Assembly (NCBI RefSeq): GCF_033283405.1
Contig: NZ_JAWMQR010000002.1
Location: 186,001 to 250,000, forward strand
Direction: 5' to 3'
Source of the DNA: Halioxenophilus sp033283405
GTDB lineage: Bacteria; Pseudomonadota; Gammaproteobacteria; Pseudomonadales; Cellvibrionaceae
Length of the DNA: 64,000 nt
Shown: positions 44,582 through 54,050 of the stretch, piece by piece
Layout: every line of letters begins with the position of its first letter
Position numbering within the stretch: position 1 is the stretch's first letter
The notes under the pieces: model-generated
Seen by the model: only the letters and a program-made list of their open reading frames with translations
Database searches by the model: none
Told to the model about the DNA's origin: nothing
Made by a program: the position numbers and the translations under genes

Positions 44582-46264
44582 TTACCGAGGGGTGATACAC
44601 GCCCACTCCGCCAACTGCTGATTCGTTTTTAAAGTTACACGTTGATGACAAACCGCCTCGTACAGGTCACCCAGGTCGGAGGTATTACTACCCATCAAAG
44701 GTAAGGCGGCTTCAGCCTGAATTAAAAACATCTCACTCATTGGTGACTCCATATAGCCACGCTGCCACCAGTCGATGATTAAATCTCTTGAGTGGTGTAA
44801 CTGCGGTGCCGAGGGCAGTTTATCGCTCTTGTTGGCGTTTACCGAAAGGGTTGCTGGCAGTAAATTCCAGAGGTCATTATTCTGCCAGCGGGACCAAGGG
44901 AAGCAGTGGTCCACGGCGTAGGCATCGCCCTTAAGGGTTTTATCAGACCAGACACAGCGCACCACCTCACCCTGCCCAGTAAGCGTGTTGATACGCCCAC
45001 GCACCTGGTTGGTATCACGCTTACCTTCATTCCACTCCAGTGCCCGACGATAGATATCCCCGGAATACCTTGCCTCCCATCCTGCCAATAGAGCTTCCCA
45101 CTCGGTGACAATGGCGGGCTCTACCCAGCAGGCGTACTGGCCTAGCGTTTGCCACAGTGCGGCCGGCACCCGAAATAGACCAAAGCGGGCAAGAGACTCT
45201 TTATTCAACTGGAAGGGTTTGTTGCCGTTACGCACAGTTTCCCGTTCGCACTCAAACACCGGCCGGTTCTGCCCTGGGTACTGAATATAATGGGCGGGCA
45301 TCGCTTTAATGTTAGCGCAGCAGTCACGAATGGCACCCACCAATGCCGCCGCATCAGCGCCATAAAAGGTGGCCCCCAAATTCAAATCGAACGGCGAGAA
45401 TTTCTTCAGAAAATAGAAATCCTCTTTGGCAAAGCCATAACCCCTGTCACTGTTTGGGTGTTGTCGTAAACCGTGTTTGGTGATTAATGGCAAATAGAGT
45501 TTTAACCAATACAAACCCACCAAACCAAAAGGGATCTCTACAGTGTTGTCGGTGCGGTTAAGCACCATACCCGGTGCCCCCTCGGCAATACGAGACAGCA
45601 CCCGTAACAGCCCCAACTTGTAGGTCGACGATTTATTGTCATTCACAATAATATGGCGCAACAGGGGCAAGCCACCGGTGCCGTCATCCAGCAGCCGCAG
45701 GCAGAGCGTCTCCCAGTAAACAGCACCACGCCCCAAGGCATCACCCGTTTTCACATACAAAGCTTCAGACAAAGCGCGCTCTCGCGCCTGGGCTTGTAAC
45801 TCACCAATCGGCACATCGAAAAATTGCCGGCCATCATCCGGCCCGTGGCGAACACTCATCACCAGTAAACCACCGGGCGCTAACAGTTCACTCACAATTC
45901 GAAAAGCGCGTGCGCGCTGTGGTGGTGATAGGTGCATCCAAACCGCTGAAATTAAAATCAGGTTATAGCGCTGCCCCAGCGCCCGCACCCGCTTCAGCTC
46001 CGGCAGCGTATCGTCCAGCCAACACACATTGGCATGGCTGTTTGCTTTGGCTAACGCCCGCAACGCTTGGCAGGGTTCTACCGCAGTTACATCCCAGCCC
46101 AGCGCTGCCAACCAATTCGCATCCCGGCCAGAACCCGCCCCCAAATCACAGGCAATACCCGGCACGGTAGGCAGCAGATGCAACCAGGGCTGATGCAGCT
46201 GCTCCGGCTCAATACTGGTGTATTGAGCGTAAAGTGCTTGATGGTTTTGCTGGTAGTAGTTCAT
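44582..46264 (-). CDS. Methyltransferase-HNH endonuclease fusion protein
   Basis: The protein is 560 residues. Residues 30-160 are a class I SAM methyltransferase (motif I CDLGAGSGRDANWLAALGWDVTAVEP, about 39-64; ISAVWMHLSPPQRARAFR). Residues 200-420 form a region of unknown fold. Residues 437-485 are an HNH nuclease: CVWS, the DHCFPWSRW pair Asp452-His453, NDLWNLLP with Asn467, and NKSDKLP. I recognise this as a widespread family of uncharacterised MTase-HNH proteins, not as a named system. Fusion of modification-like and cutting-like domains and its place beside the NERD helicase suggest a defence function; this is inference. Confidence 0.75.
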   Translation of the reverse strand: MNYYQQNHQALYAQYTSIEPEQLHQPWLHLLPTVPGIACDLGAGSGRDANWLAALGWDVTAVEPCQALRALAKANSHANVCWLDDTLPELKRVRALGQRYNLILISAVWMHLSPPQRARAFRIVSELLAPGGLLVMSVRHGPDDGRQFFDVPIGELQAQARERALSEALYVKTGDALGRGAVYWETLCLRLLDDGTGGLPLLRHIIVNDNKSSTYKLGLLRVLSRIAEGAPGMVLNRTDNTVEIPFGLVGLYWLKLYLPLITKHGLRQHPNSDRGYGFAKEDFYFLKKFSPFDLNLGATFYGADAAALVGAIRDCCANIKAMPAHYIQYPGQNRPVFECERETVRNGNKPFQLNKESLARFGLFRVPAALWQTLGQYACWVEPAIVTEWEALLAGWEARYSGDIYRRALEWNEGKRDTNQVRGRINTLTGQGEVVRCVWSDKTLKGDAYAVDHCFPWSRWQNNDLWNLLPATLSVNANKSDKLPSAPQLHHSRDLIIDWWQRGYMESPMSEMFLIQAEAALPLMGSNTSDLGDLYEAVCHQRVTLKTNQQLAEWACITPR

Positions 46265-46770
46265 TGGTGGCGGTTAATCATTCACTAAAACTGGAAAATT
46301 ACGGGGTAGGTAGGCGTTTAACATCACTGCAACAAAAGCGAAAGGGATGCCCAGGCTCAATGCTTTATGAGAGTAAAATGTAAGCTCTGCCTCTACCCTT
46401 TTATGGCCTGACTTCACCTATAGCCCTGTCGCAAATTCGCGGATTGCTGAGCAAAAAATAAGAGTTGGCCCTCGCCCCTTTTAAGCTACTACTCAATAAC
46501 TTGAACGACACCAGAGCACTAACACCAAGCATTAAACTAATCATACTTTAGTATTAAAAAATTGGAACCATAATTAATAAGGCGCCACGGATTTGTGTGG
46601 CTGAGCCAATAACTAGAATTCCGTCACACTCAACACCCACTATTAAATTATTATCAGCGGCGGATTTAATTTGGGTGCTCAATTAAATTCTTTAGCGATT
46701 TGCTTTTTAAATCACCGGATAAAAAACACTGTTTGCTAAAAAAACAGGAAGACCATTAAGGAAAATAACC
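46265..46770. other. AT-rich gene-free stretch
   Basis: No gene, hairpin repeat or RNA is recognised in this 506-bp stretch. It is richer in A+T than the rest of the window (runs such as ATTAATAAGGCG, AAATTATTATC) and contains none of the REP hairpins that fill most other gaps, so it probably came in with the flanking accessory genes and carries the promoters of the divergent MTase-HNH and hypothetical genes. Confidence 0.5.
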
Positions 46771-47283
46771 ATGCCGCAAGAAAATAACTACAACCTAAGC
46801 ATCACCGCAGAAGAGCTACAAACCGCCACGCAAGCGCTGCAAACGTTTGTTAACACCCTCCGCCCACACCTGGCGAACCTCACCGCCGACAGCCGAAGAG
46901 AGCTACCCAAGTTGGGGCCACGAACCCTGGACTTCGTCTTAAAAGCGCGTGAATACGCATCACTCAACCCGGAACTCGCCCCCGTATTTCTCTCCACCGA
47001 GCTGTTCGACGCCGACCTCGCCGGCCTGGAAACCCTCAATACCCTGCAACGCACGCTACAACCCATTGCCGAAGCCATAGACGACTCCATACTCCTGGCC
47101 GGCAGCGAAGCCTACCAGGCAGCGCTGATCTACTACCGAGGCGTAAAAACCGCCGCCGACAGCAACCAACCCAGCGCCAAAACCATACGCGATGACCTAT
47201 CCGCCCGTTTCCCCAACACCCGCCGGGCCAATAATAACGAAACAGGCGCCACGATCGAGGAGGAAGGCTCCACGCTGGCCTAA
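46771..47283 (+). CDS. Hypothetical helical protein
   Basis: The protein is 170 residues, helical, without membrane segments. The pattern KLGPRTLDFVLKAREYASLNPELAPVFLSTELFDADLAGLETLNTLQRTLQPIAEAIDDSILLAGSEAYQAALIYYRGVK matches a family of small conserved proteins of unknown function that I associate mainly with Bacteroidota, which would fit horizontal transfer; that distribution is from memory. GGAA lies upstream of the ATG. Confidence 0.65.
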   Translation: MPQENNYNLSITAEELQTATQALQTFVNTLRPHLANLTADSRRELPKLGPRTLDFVLKAREYASLNPELAPVFLSTELFDADLAGLETLNTLQRTLQPIAEAIDDSILLAGSEAYQAALIYYRGVKTAADSNQPSAKTIRDDLSARFPNTRRANNNETGATIEEEGSTLA

Positions 47284-47805
47284 GCCCGGCTCATGCCACC
47301 AGGGGGGTTGTTCCAATCCCCCTAACCTATCCAAGCGATACCCCCCGGCCACTTCCGTTATACCCCCTCCTATCACCAAGATAGCCCAGCCCCTCGCCAA
47401 CCATCGGCCCGCTCGGAATTAGCTCAGCCTAGCCCGCCAAGAGCCCAGGCTAGCCCAATTCGAGCACAGGCTATCCCAAGGCAAGCTCAACCTATCGCCC
47501 GCTTAAAACAGGCTATTCGCCAGTTAGCATGGGTTAGCAAAGTTATAGGCTGGGCTATTTCAGGGTAAGAATGCGCTCACTTTTTTTGAGCCGATTGTTG
47601 GTTGGAGAGGGCCTAGGCTGGGTGTGTGAGGGGCTGGGCTTGGTTTGAGCGGGCCAGGGCTCAAATTGGCAAGGGTGATTCTTGGTTGAAACCAGCCTTG
47701 GCTCGGTTGGCGATGGGCTGGGCTGTTTTTGAGTGTGGTTGGTTTTGGTTGATTTAGAGTTGGCGTGTGAAATTTAAGACCTCGCTCTCGCCTCATGTGT
47801 GAAAT
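47284..47805. other. Gene-free stretch with strand-asymmetric AGCCC/GGGCT degenerate repeats
   Basis: From about 47320 to 47530 the plus strand is full of AGCCC/AGGCTA-type words; from about 47590 to 47730 it is full of GGGCT/GGCTTGG words, so the two halves can pair imperfectly over a long distance. At 47765-47835 there is a short direct repeat GTGTGAAATTTAAGACCT (twice, 32 bp apart) and GACCCTCGCCTCGGCG (twice). No gene is supported. Confidence 0.55.
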
Positions 47806-47976
47806 TTAAGACCTGACCCTCGCCTCGGCGTGACCCTCGCCTCGGCGCAGGTCTTCCTGGATCAGTACCTCGTTGGGAGCTCGTTCCAGTTCGCCACCGG
47901 GGGTGTAGGGGTATCCCTGCTGCTCCAGTAGTTGAATAATCGCCTGCTCCAGCGCGGCCTCATTAAAGCTACTCAA
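47806..47976 (-). pseudogene. hsdR: hsdR N-terminal fragment (type I restriction subunit R)
   Basis: Reading the minus strand from a TTG at 47976 gives SSFNEAALEQAIIQLLEQQGYPYTPGGELERAPNEVLIQEDLRRG, split here over two pieces in the source: SSFNEAALEQAIIQLLEQQG then YPYTPGGELERAPNEV then LIQEDLRR. This is the well-conserved start of HsdR proteins. After about 47 codons the frame enters the CGCCGAGGCGAGGGTCA direct repeat and stops at 47806. HsdR is normally about 1,000 residues, so the motor and nuclease domains are missing. The fragment is in the normal place at the end of the hsdM-hsdS locus. Confidence 0.75.
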
Positions 47977-48031
47977 TCTTCCAATCCTTAGAGTCGATGA
48001 TCAATGCAGATCACAAGTTACTATGATTGCG

Positions 48032-50611
48032 TCAAACCGACGGCCTGACCAGTTCTTTTGTGGAGAAGGCACTGATGACCTCTGCCTTATAAACCGCCAA
48101 CGGTTTACTTTCTGAGAAACCTTGCATGGCGATCTTGTCTGTTTCGTAGGGGGCCCTTCTGATTAGCCTGAAGCCCAGATGAGGCAATGATTTGTGAATG
48201 GCGAGATCACCGGGGCGGGCTGTGTATTCAGCAGAGGGTGTCGGCAGGGACTCCGGGCGTTTCAGGGCGGCACCGAAGCCTTCTATCCAGTGCAGCCAGC
48301 TCAGATCGCCACTGCACAGCGGACCTATACTTTCCTTGGCTTGTGCCACCACACCTTCATCGCTGTTTATGATCTGGGCGATTGCCAATAAGGCCGCGTT
48401 AGCCATAAAACGTTCGTCTTCGGCCTCTGGCGGCTCCGCGTAGGGAGAATCCGGGCGGAACATCAATCCACAATCCCAGGCTAACCAGATCAGCAGCCCT
48501 TTTAGCCGGCTGAGATCTTCGGTATTCGCCAGCTCTGGCTGAGAGTTGTCAATTTGCATTAGCGACTGGCTGCCTTCAAACAGGGTTGCCAATGCAGAAC
48601 TCAACAGCTGCTTTCGCACATCAAGGGGAACGGTGGTTTTCCCCTTTTCTATCCAGCTTTGGGTACGGTCACAGTTCCTCAGCTCCCGCAAAACAGCCAG
48701 CACAGCGATTAATTTCACCAGAACACTGTCAATGTCCAGCTTTTGGGCCTTGAGTTGACTCAGAGTGTCTATGGTGTGGCTTACAAGGGTCCTGATCTTA
48801 CGGTGACAGAGTTGCAGGATCTTCTGACTCTCTTCAGTGCTCAACGCCTGTTGTTGCTGTACGGTTTCCTCTGAGTCGTCAGCATCGATTTGTTCTTCTT
48901 CGGTTCGTCCCAGCTTATCTGCACTTTCAAAGGCGTTCATTGATACATCATCGACTTTCAGGTGATAGATCAACACGTCCAGCAGGTAGGCCAAATCTTC
49001 CTTGGCTTCAAACCGGCGTTTCTTTTTAATCTTTTTGGTGTCATTGATATCCACTGACATACCGGCAGGGGTGGAGTCCGCCTGATTGCTGCTGGCCGGA
49101 CCGGAGGCCTGTAGGGCGATGGGCTTGCTGCTTGGCTTGCCTTCATCATCAGAAAAAATCATCCGATGTACGCAGTTCAAAAAAGTGGACAGGTCCGGGG
49201 AATCGAAACTCAAGCTAGCCAGGGCATCGCTAAACTTGCGTTGAGCCCCGGTTCTTGAATGCTCCTGAATCTGTTCTACATGGTGAACATAGAACTGAAA
49301 CTCTTCGCCTTCGCCGCCACTGATACAAATCATGGCAACCGAGGCCAATGCTTCCGGACTGGGCGAGAGATCGAAAGACTGCTGGCTGGCTTTTACGTCC
49401 AGTTGCTCCAGATTGATACCGTCAGCATCCATCAGCTGCACATGGATCGGAGCAGAGAGGGTGACTGGTGTCTTGAACTGGATCCTGCCTTCAGCCGCAA
49501 TGGCGATCCCCAAGGGGTTGCCGGTGGGGGAGTCGGGCTCTTCTTTTTCCCAATTCTCTTTGACTGCCTTCCAGCTTTCTGCGCTGATTTCCGGCGCATT
49601 AGCGATATCCGACAGCCCGAGGTCTGCGCAAGCGGCGCGTACCTCGGCATCGGACCGAACCAGCATGATCTCCGTATTGCCGGTCAGCGTGGATGATAGC
49701 CAGGCTGGCTTGCTGGGGTTGGCGCTCCCGGTAACCAGATGGCGCCCTCCACTACGGGTGTCTACAACCATATATTTGGCGTGCAGGTAGGTATTTAATT
49801 GCTTGTCGGTGTCCTCTTCCTTGGTGAGCAGAGAGGTATCTACTACCCTGACCCCAGCCAGATCAGCCAGTTGAGGTGGTGCTTTGACGGTAGCTGGATC
49901 AATACCCACAATCAGCTCGTCGGGGTTTAGCGCGTCCTGCAATTGGGTCAGAAAGTCCAGGCGGCTATCGAAAAAGGCGCCGCCGACAATGACTCGGGAG
50001 ACTTCATCATTAATTCTGGTTTTTAGCTGGGTCAATAGGTCAGGTCCCTGGGCAGACGACGCAATGATCCCGATATCGTCCGGCGGGGTTGCGCCTGTAT
50101 TCAGCCAGGGGGCAAAGCCGGTCACTGTCCTGACCATGCTTAGAAGGTGAGTGGGTATGTTTTCACCCTGACTCTCCAGCCATTCCAATACATGGGCCCA
50201 GGCTTGTTGTATGACAGCGATGGAGTTTTCATCCTCCTTGCCCTGATAGCGAATCAGGTTGGTGAGCTCCCGATTAACGCCAAAGCCAGAGAGGGTAATG
50301 TTATGGCTCCCTATAGCCAGCAGCCCTTTACGCTTACCCACCAACAGAATGATTTTGGGGTGAAAGGCGCCGCTGGATTGCATGGGCACCAGGGTGTAGC
50401 GTCGGCCAGCAAACCGTGGAGGGTGGTTGGCAAAGCTCTGCTGGCATTGCGCCTGATCCATAATCAGTACGTTATGTCGCACACCATTGCTGGCCAGCTT
50501 GCGTAACAGCACATCCTCGTAGAAGGGCAGGTAGGCGTTAAAGGTGGTCATCAGCGAGGCCTCGTAGCCGCCGCTCTTGATCTCATCCAGCAGTGAAACC
50601 TTAGTTACCAA
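48032..50611 (-). CDS. Phospholipase D-like (HKD) protein of the type I R-M locus
   Basis: The protein is 859 residues. Two PLD half-sites are visible: FHPKIILLVG...IGSHNIT (His84, Lys86, then SHN) and YLHAKYMVVD...VTGSANPS (His277, Lys279, Asp284, then GSAN). The rest, about 550 residues, is helical with acidic stretches and no recognised domain. The start is a TTG at 50611 with GGAGG seven bases upstream; it overlaps the stop of the upstream gene by 11 bp, so the pair is translationally coupled. A nuclease acting with the upstream partner is likely; substrate unknown. Confidence 0.75.
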   Translation of the reverse strand: MVTKVSLLDEIKSGGYEASLMTTFNAYLPFYEDVLLRKLASNGVRHNVLIMDQAQCQQSFANHPPRFAGRRYTLVPMQSSGAFHPKIILLVGKRKGLLAIGSHNITLSGFGVNRELTNLIRYQGKEDENSIAVIQQAWAHVLEWLESQGENIPTHLLSMVRTVTGFAPWLNTGATPPDDIGIIASSAQGPDLLTQLKTRINDEVSRVIVGGAFFDSRLDFLTQLQDALNPDELIVGIDPATVKAPPQLADLAGVRVVDTSLLTKEEDTDKQLNTYLHAKYMVVDTRSGGRHLVTGSANPSKPAWLSSTLTGNTEIMLVRSDAEVRAACADLGLSDIANAPEISAESWKAVKENWEKEEPDSPTGNPLGIAIAAEGRIQFKTPVTLSAPIHVQLMDADGINLEQLDVKASQQSFDLSPSPEALASVAMICISGGEGEEFQFYVHHVEQIQEHSRTGAQRKFSDALASLSFDSPDLSTFLNCVHRMIFSDDEGKPSSKPIALQASGPASSNQADSTPAGMSVDINDTKKIKKKRRFEAKEDLAYLLDVLIYHLKVDDVSMNAFESADKLGRTEEEQIDADDSEETVQQQQALSTEESQKILQLCHRKIRTLVSHTIDTLSQLKAQKLDIDSVLVKLIAVLAVLRELRNCDRTQSWIEKGKTTVPLDVRKQLLSSALATLFEGSQSLMQIDNSQPELANTEDLSRLKGLLIWLAWDCGLMFRPDSPYAEPPEAEDERFMANAALLAIAQIINSDEGVVAQAKESIGPLCSGDLSWLHWIEGFGAALKRPESLPTPSAEYTARPGDLAIHKSLPHLGFRLIRRAPYETDKIAMQGFSESKPLAVYKAEVISAFSTKELVRPSV

Positions 50612-52250
50612 TGGCCACCTCCTTGTAGTGCATGCCGGCTGACGAGCAGTGTGTGGTGTCTCCGTTGTCGGTTAACAGGTCCAGATCCTTCAGAACCCTA
50701 ACCGCCTGATTGAAGCGCGGGCTGGTGTGCACCGCCGCAGGAATATCAACAACTTCCAGCCCCTTGTCCGATGGCCGGATTCGGAATGTAGACTGGCTCT
50801 GGCCCCGCAGTTTACGCAGTGCCACCTGAAGGTGGGCATCAATCCCCCACTTGGAAAAAAGCCATACCAAAAGCTCATCAAGGCGCATCTTGGGCCAGTT
50901 ACTCTCCAGATGAGCCAGCAGCGCACCAAGGTTAATGGGGTAGGCGTGCAAATAGTTGGTCGGGAATACGATGGAGTCATACCCCTTAAGGGTTTCCTCC
51001 CGGGCAGCCAGTCCGATCAGCACGCGCAGGGCGGCTTCTATAATGCGTGCCCGGTTTACTACTGATTTTTCTGCCTTGCACAGGGCCACCACTTGTTCGG
51101 CTTGTGCCACCTCGTGCAGCTCGTTCCCCCAAGCCTGATATTTAGGCAGCCACTCCCCGCTTGCTGCAACCAGCGTGCTAAACCCGGAATCCAGGGGGAA
51201 CACATCGCCCACAGGGGTAAGCTCGCCCGACTCCTGCACAAACCAGCGGGCAATGGCAGTACCGTTGGGTAATGCGAGACCAGACTCGGCGTAGGCATCC
51301 AGCACCGCATAGAACAGGCCCTGAATGCTGATGGAGAGGAGCTCGTTGCGCTCATAGACACCCCACAGGCCACCCATTTTGGCCAGATTGTCTGGCATCA
51401 TCCACGGTTCACCATTGGGCATCGCTCCGGAGTAGACACACCCCCGAAAGTGAATGGAGTTCAAGGGTAAACCTTGCTCGCTTAGTGCGTCGCCCAAATC
51501 CAGCAGCATGCCTAAGGTACGTTGCCGGGGACTTGCTTCCGGGTCCTGATAGAGATCCTGTGCAAAAAACAGCTTACGGAGCAGCTCCATCTCGACGGCG
51601 GACTCCCTTAACTGGCACGGGCAAAAAACGTGCAGCTCATCCAGCCGATCAGCCGAGACCTTGCCTTCTTCTAGGGTTTGAATAAATAGATCGCTGCGAA
51701 CCCCCTGATCCATCGCTTGTGCCAGCGGGAGACCCAGTTGGCGGGTGTAGCGAATACCCGTAGAGCTGGTGCCGTCAAGGATGGATAGCTCCGCCAGTAC
51801 ACCTAAATAGTATTGCCCCAGACCGCCAAGCTTATTTTTGAAATACGGCTGCGGGCTACCACTGCGGTGAGCATAATCGGCCAGTGTCACCGTTCCGCCC
51901 GCCTTGATTTTCGAAATATGCTCGGCGAGGTTTGCAGATCCCACCGTTGCGCCAGCGTGGTGTTCATGTTCTCCGCCTGCTGTATCGGCATGACGGTGTG
52001 CAATCAGGGTGAAAAGGCCATCCGCTTTGCGGAAGGCGTCGATAAACCGGTCGTCATGGCTGGTGTATCCGGCCTGTTCCAGCGCCCATATCAACCAGGG
52101 ATAAAAGCTGTAGTAGCGGGCGCGGTCGGTCACATTGGTAATGCCGGGCAGCAGGCGACCGTAAATGTTGATGCAAGGCGCCTGAACCGCCAGATGGTCC
52201 AGGCCGCCTATTTGTCGTGGGGGTTTAACCCAGGCTGTTGTTACGTCCAT
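50601..52250 (-). CDS. Uncharacterised protein coupled to the PLD-like protein
   Basis: The protein is 549 residues, soluble. The N terminus (QIGGLDHLAVQAPCINIYGRLLPGITNVTDRARYYSFYPWLIWALEQ) is striking and looks strongly conserved, but I cannot assign a domain. Cysteines HVFCPCQ lie near residue 210. AGGAAGG supports the ATG at 52250. It sits between hsdS (63 bp upstream) and the PLD-like gene (11-bp overlap), all on one strand, and is probably transcribed with the hsd genes. Confidence 0.7.
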   Translation of the reverse strand: MDVTTAWVKPPRQIGGLDHLAVQAPCINIYGRLLPGITNVTDRARYYSFYPWLIWALEQAGYTSHDDRFIDAFRKADGLFTLIAHRHADTAGGEHEHHAGATVGSANLAEHISKIKAGGTVTLADYAHRSGSPQPYFKNKLGGLGQYYLGVLAELSILDGTSSTGIRYTRQLGLPLAQAMDQGVRSDLFIQTLEEGKVSADRLDELHVFCPCQLRESAVEMELLRKLFFAQDLYQDPEASPRQRTLGMLLDLGDALSEQGLPLNSIHFRGCVYSGAMPNGEPWMMPDNLAKMGGLWGVYERNELLSISIQGLFYAVLDAYAESGLALPNGTAIARWFVQESGELTPVGDVFPLDSGFSTLVAASGEWLPKYQAWGNELHEVAQAEQVVALCKAEKSVVNRARIIEAALRVLIGLAAREETLKGYDSIVFPTNYLHAYPINLGALLAHLESNWPKMRLDELLVWLFSKWGIDAHLQVALRKLRGQSQSTFRIRPSDKGLEVVDIPAAVHTSPRFNQAVRVLKDLDLLTDNGDTTHCSSAGMHYKEVAIGN

Positions 52251-52312
52251 TTAACCTTCCTGTCTGGTTTAAGAGCGGACAAATTAGTCCGCGATCCTGG
52301 TTATGCTATGGG

Positions 52313-53740
52313 CTAGAGCACCTCGGCTAGTTTCTGCTCGGCTTCGGGGATTTGGAGTTGGCCGGAGAGGAGTTTGGGGAGCAAGTTATCTCGGAGACTC
52401 TGCAAGACGCTTATATTTGACTGAATCAACAAAGACTTATTGTGAAACGAATCCAGCAGTGTGGTCGCGATCTCCATTATTTCAGTTGGAGGAACTATCA
52501 CTGAGAGCGACTTTAAAATATCTGTTTTGAGGTTGGTGAATACGCTGCCATTCCCTTGCGCGAGCAGTTTCTCCTTAACCACTAAGAAAAGTTGATATAG
52601 ATACGGATCAGTGAACTTAGTTTTAACTGGGAAATATAGCCATCCATCGTGAATACATGCATCGATGTTGAGAAACTTTGGAAGGCCAGGAGTAGCACTG
52701 TTCGATAGAATAAGCTCGCCGGCCTTTAACATAACAGTTTTTTTCAGTCCTTCTGGCTTAATAAACTGCTTTGTATTCATCAGAAACCTTGAGGAATCGC
52801 TGGTGGCGTCACTAATTTTTACCCACGGCAGTCCTTCCTCAACTAAAAAATCATGGATAGGTCGAGGTGATCCTCCACGCTTAACATGAACATAGTCTCC
52901 CAATTTTCCTTTGTCCCACCCCTCCGGCACCCAGCCCATCTCTTCGGTAAAGACAAAGCTGCTGGGGAAGAGTTGTTGTATCTCGGCGGGCAGGAAGTTT
53001 GAGTGGAAACCTGCGGCGATATCGTCACCCGCCGGGTTTGGAGTCGGGGCGGCTGGGTTACGCGCTTGCAGCTGCTTTCTTTTTTCGGCTCTTGTTTCCA
53101 GCTCGGGGGGGATGGGGTTGCCTGCGGCCAGGGCGTTGTCGATCACCGGATCAAAATCCACAAACCAGCTTTTAAACAGTGCCTGGGCCATGGATTCCAG
53201 GGTGGTGTTGATTTGGCGGTTTAGTTCGATTTTGTCATCCAACGCTTTTGCAAACACAAGAAGCTGTTGTCGATATTCTTTTGGCGGAACATCGACTATA
53301 AGATTTTGGAGGATAGTTGTATCCAGTTTGCCGGCACCGATTCCAGTATTTTCCACTAGGCCGAGAAGTTTTTCGTGATTAGCCATGAACCAGAAAAGCA
53401 AATACCATGGTTCTACAACGTCAGTATTTACCTTTAAGGCTTTCACATCCTGATTAAACGCGACATCCCTTAACGCGATACCAACTTGAATTTTTTGATG
53501 CAAAATGCTGCCTCTGACCAATAACAAGATGCTGTCTTTCAGGGCAATTCTGCTTCCATTTGCTAGTCCAAGATCAGTGATTTTCAACTTTGAATCGTTA
53601 TACCGATTACCGTCCATGGATGAAGCACTGATCCAAGGTATATCACCATTCCAATACTCATCTTTTGACTTGGGTGGAGTTCCACCTGAGGTCCAGGTGG
53701 TTATGTCACCTAAACGATATTGAACCCACTCACTCCCCAT
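52313..53740 (-). CDS. hsdS: Type I restriction-modification specificity subunit
   Basis: The protein is 475 residues with two target-recognition domains. The first is YRLGDITTWTSGGTPPKSKDEYWNGDIPWISASSM..., ending in the conserved helix LDDKIELNRQINTTLESMAQALFKSWFVDFDPV; the second begins GWDKGKLGDYVHVKRGGSPRPIHDF and ends in LLIQSNISVLQSLRDNLLPKLLSGQL. These two helices set the gap between half-sites of the DNA target. The start at 53740 overlaps the hsdM stop by 11 bp. The reading frame is intact. Confidence 0.92.
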   Translation of the reverse strand: MGSEWVQYRLGDITTWTSGGTPPKSKDEYWNGDIPWISASSMDGNRYNDSKLKITDLGLANGSRIALKDSILLLVRGSILHQKIQVGIALRDVAFNQDVKALKVNTDVVEPWYLLFWFMANHEKLLGLVENTGIGAGKLDTTILQNLIVDVPPKEYRQQLLVFAKALDDKIELNRQINTTLESMAQALFKSWFVDFDPVIDNALAAGNPIPPELETRAEKRKQLQARNPAAPTPNPAGDDIAAGFHSNFLPAEIQQLFPSSFVFTEEMGWVPEGWDKGKLGDYVHVKRGGSPRPIHDFLVEEGLPWVKISDATSDSSRFLMNTKQFIKPEGLKKTVMLKAGELILSNSATPGLPKFLNIDACIHDGWLYFPVKTKFTDPYLYQLFLVVKEKLLAQGNGSVFTNLKTDILKSLSVIVPPTEIMEIATTLLDSFHNKSLLIQSNISVLQSLRDNLLPKLLSGQLQIPEAEQKLAEVL

Positions 53741-53975
53741 ATCCCAGCCCCACCAGATTCTGCTTAATCACTGCATCCAGCTTTTCCGATTCTGCCATCT
53801 GTTGATACAGGGCCTGAGTTAACTCACTCATTTTCTCTTCAAATAATTCACCATCATCTTCTACTTCAGCGGCACCCACATAGCGACCGGGCGTCAGCAC
53901 ATAGTCGTTGGCTTTAATATCGTCTAAGGATGCGCTGCGGCAAAAGCCCGCAACGTCTTTATATCCGCCACTTTG

Positions 53976-54050
53976 GCCGATAATTGCTCCTGCATTATCG
54001 GCACTTCCGCCATCCTTGGCGGTCGCACATCCGGGAATGGTCGCTCCCGG
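53976..54050. repeat. Palindromic element inserted in frame in hsdM
   Basis: Three perfect hairpins follow one another: GCCGATAA...TTATCGGC (53976-54002), CCGCCATCCTTGGCGG (54007-54022) and CCGGGA...TCCCGG (54031-54050). The order and text match the intergenic third-type unit (GCAGATAA...GATCTGC, then CCGCCATCCATGGCGG), including the shared GCTCCTGCAT core seen at about 58850. It adds the residues between HAWRGE and DVAGFC without breaking the frame. Confidence 0.75.
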
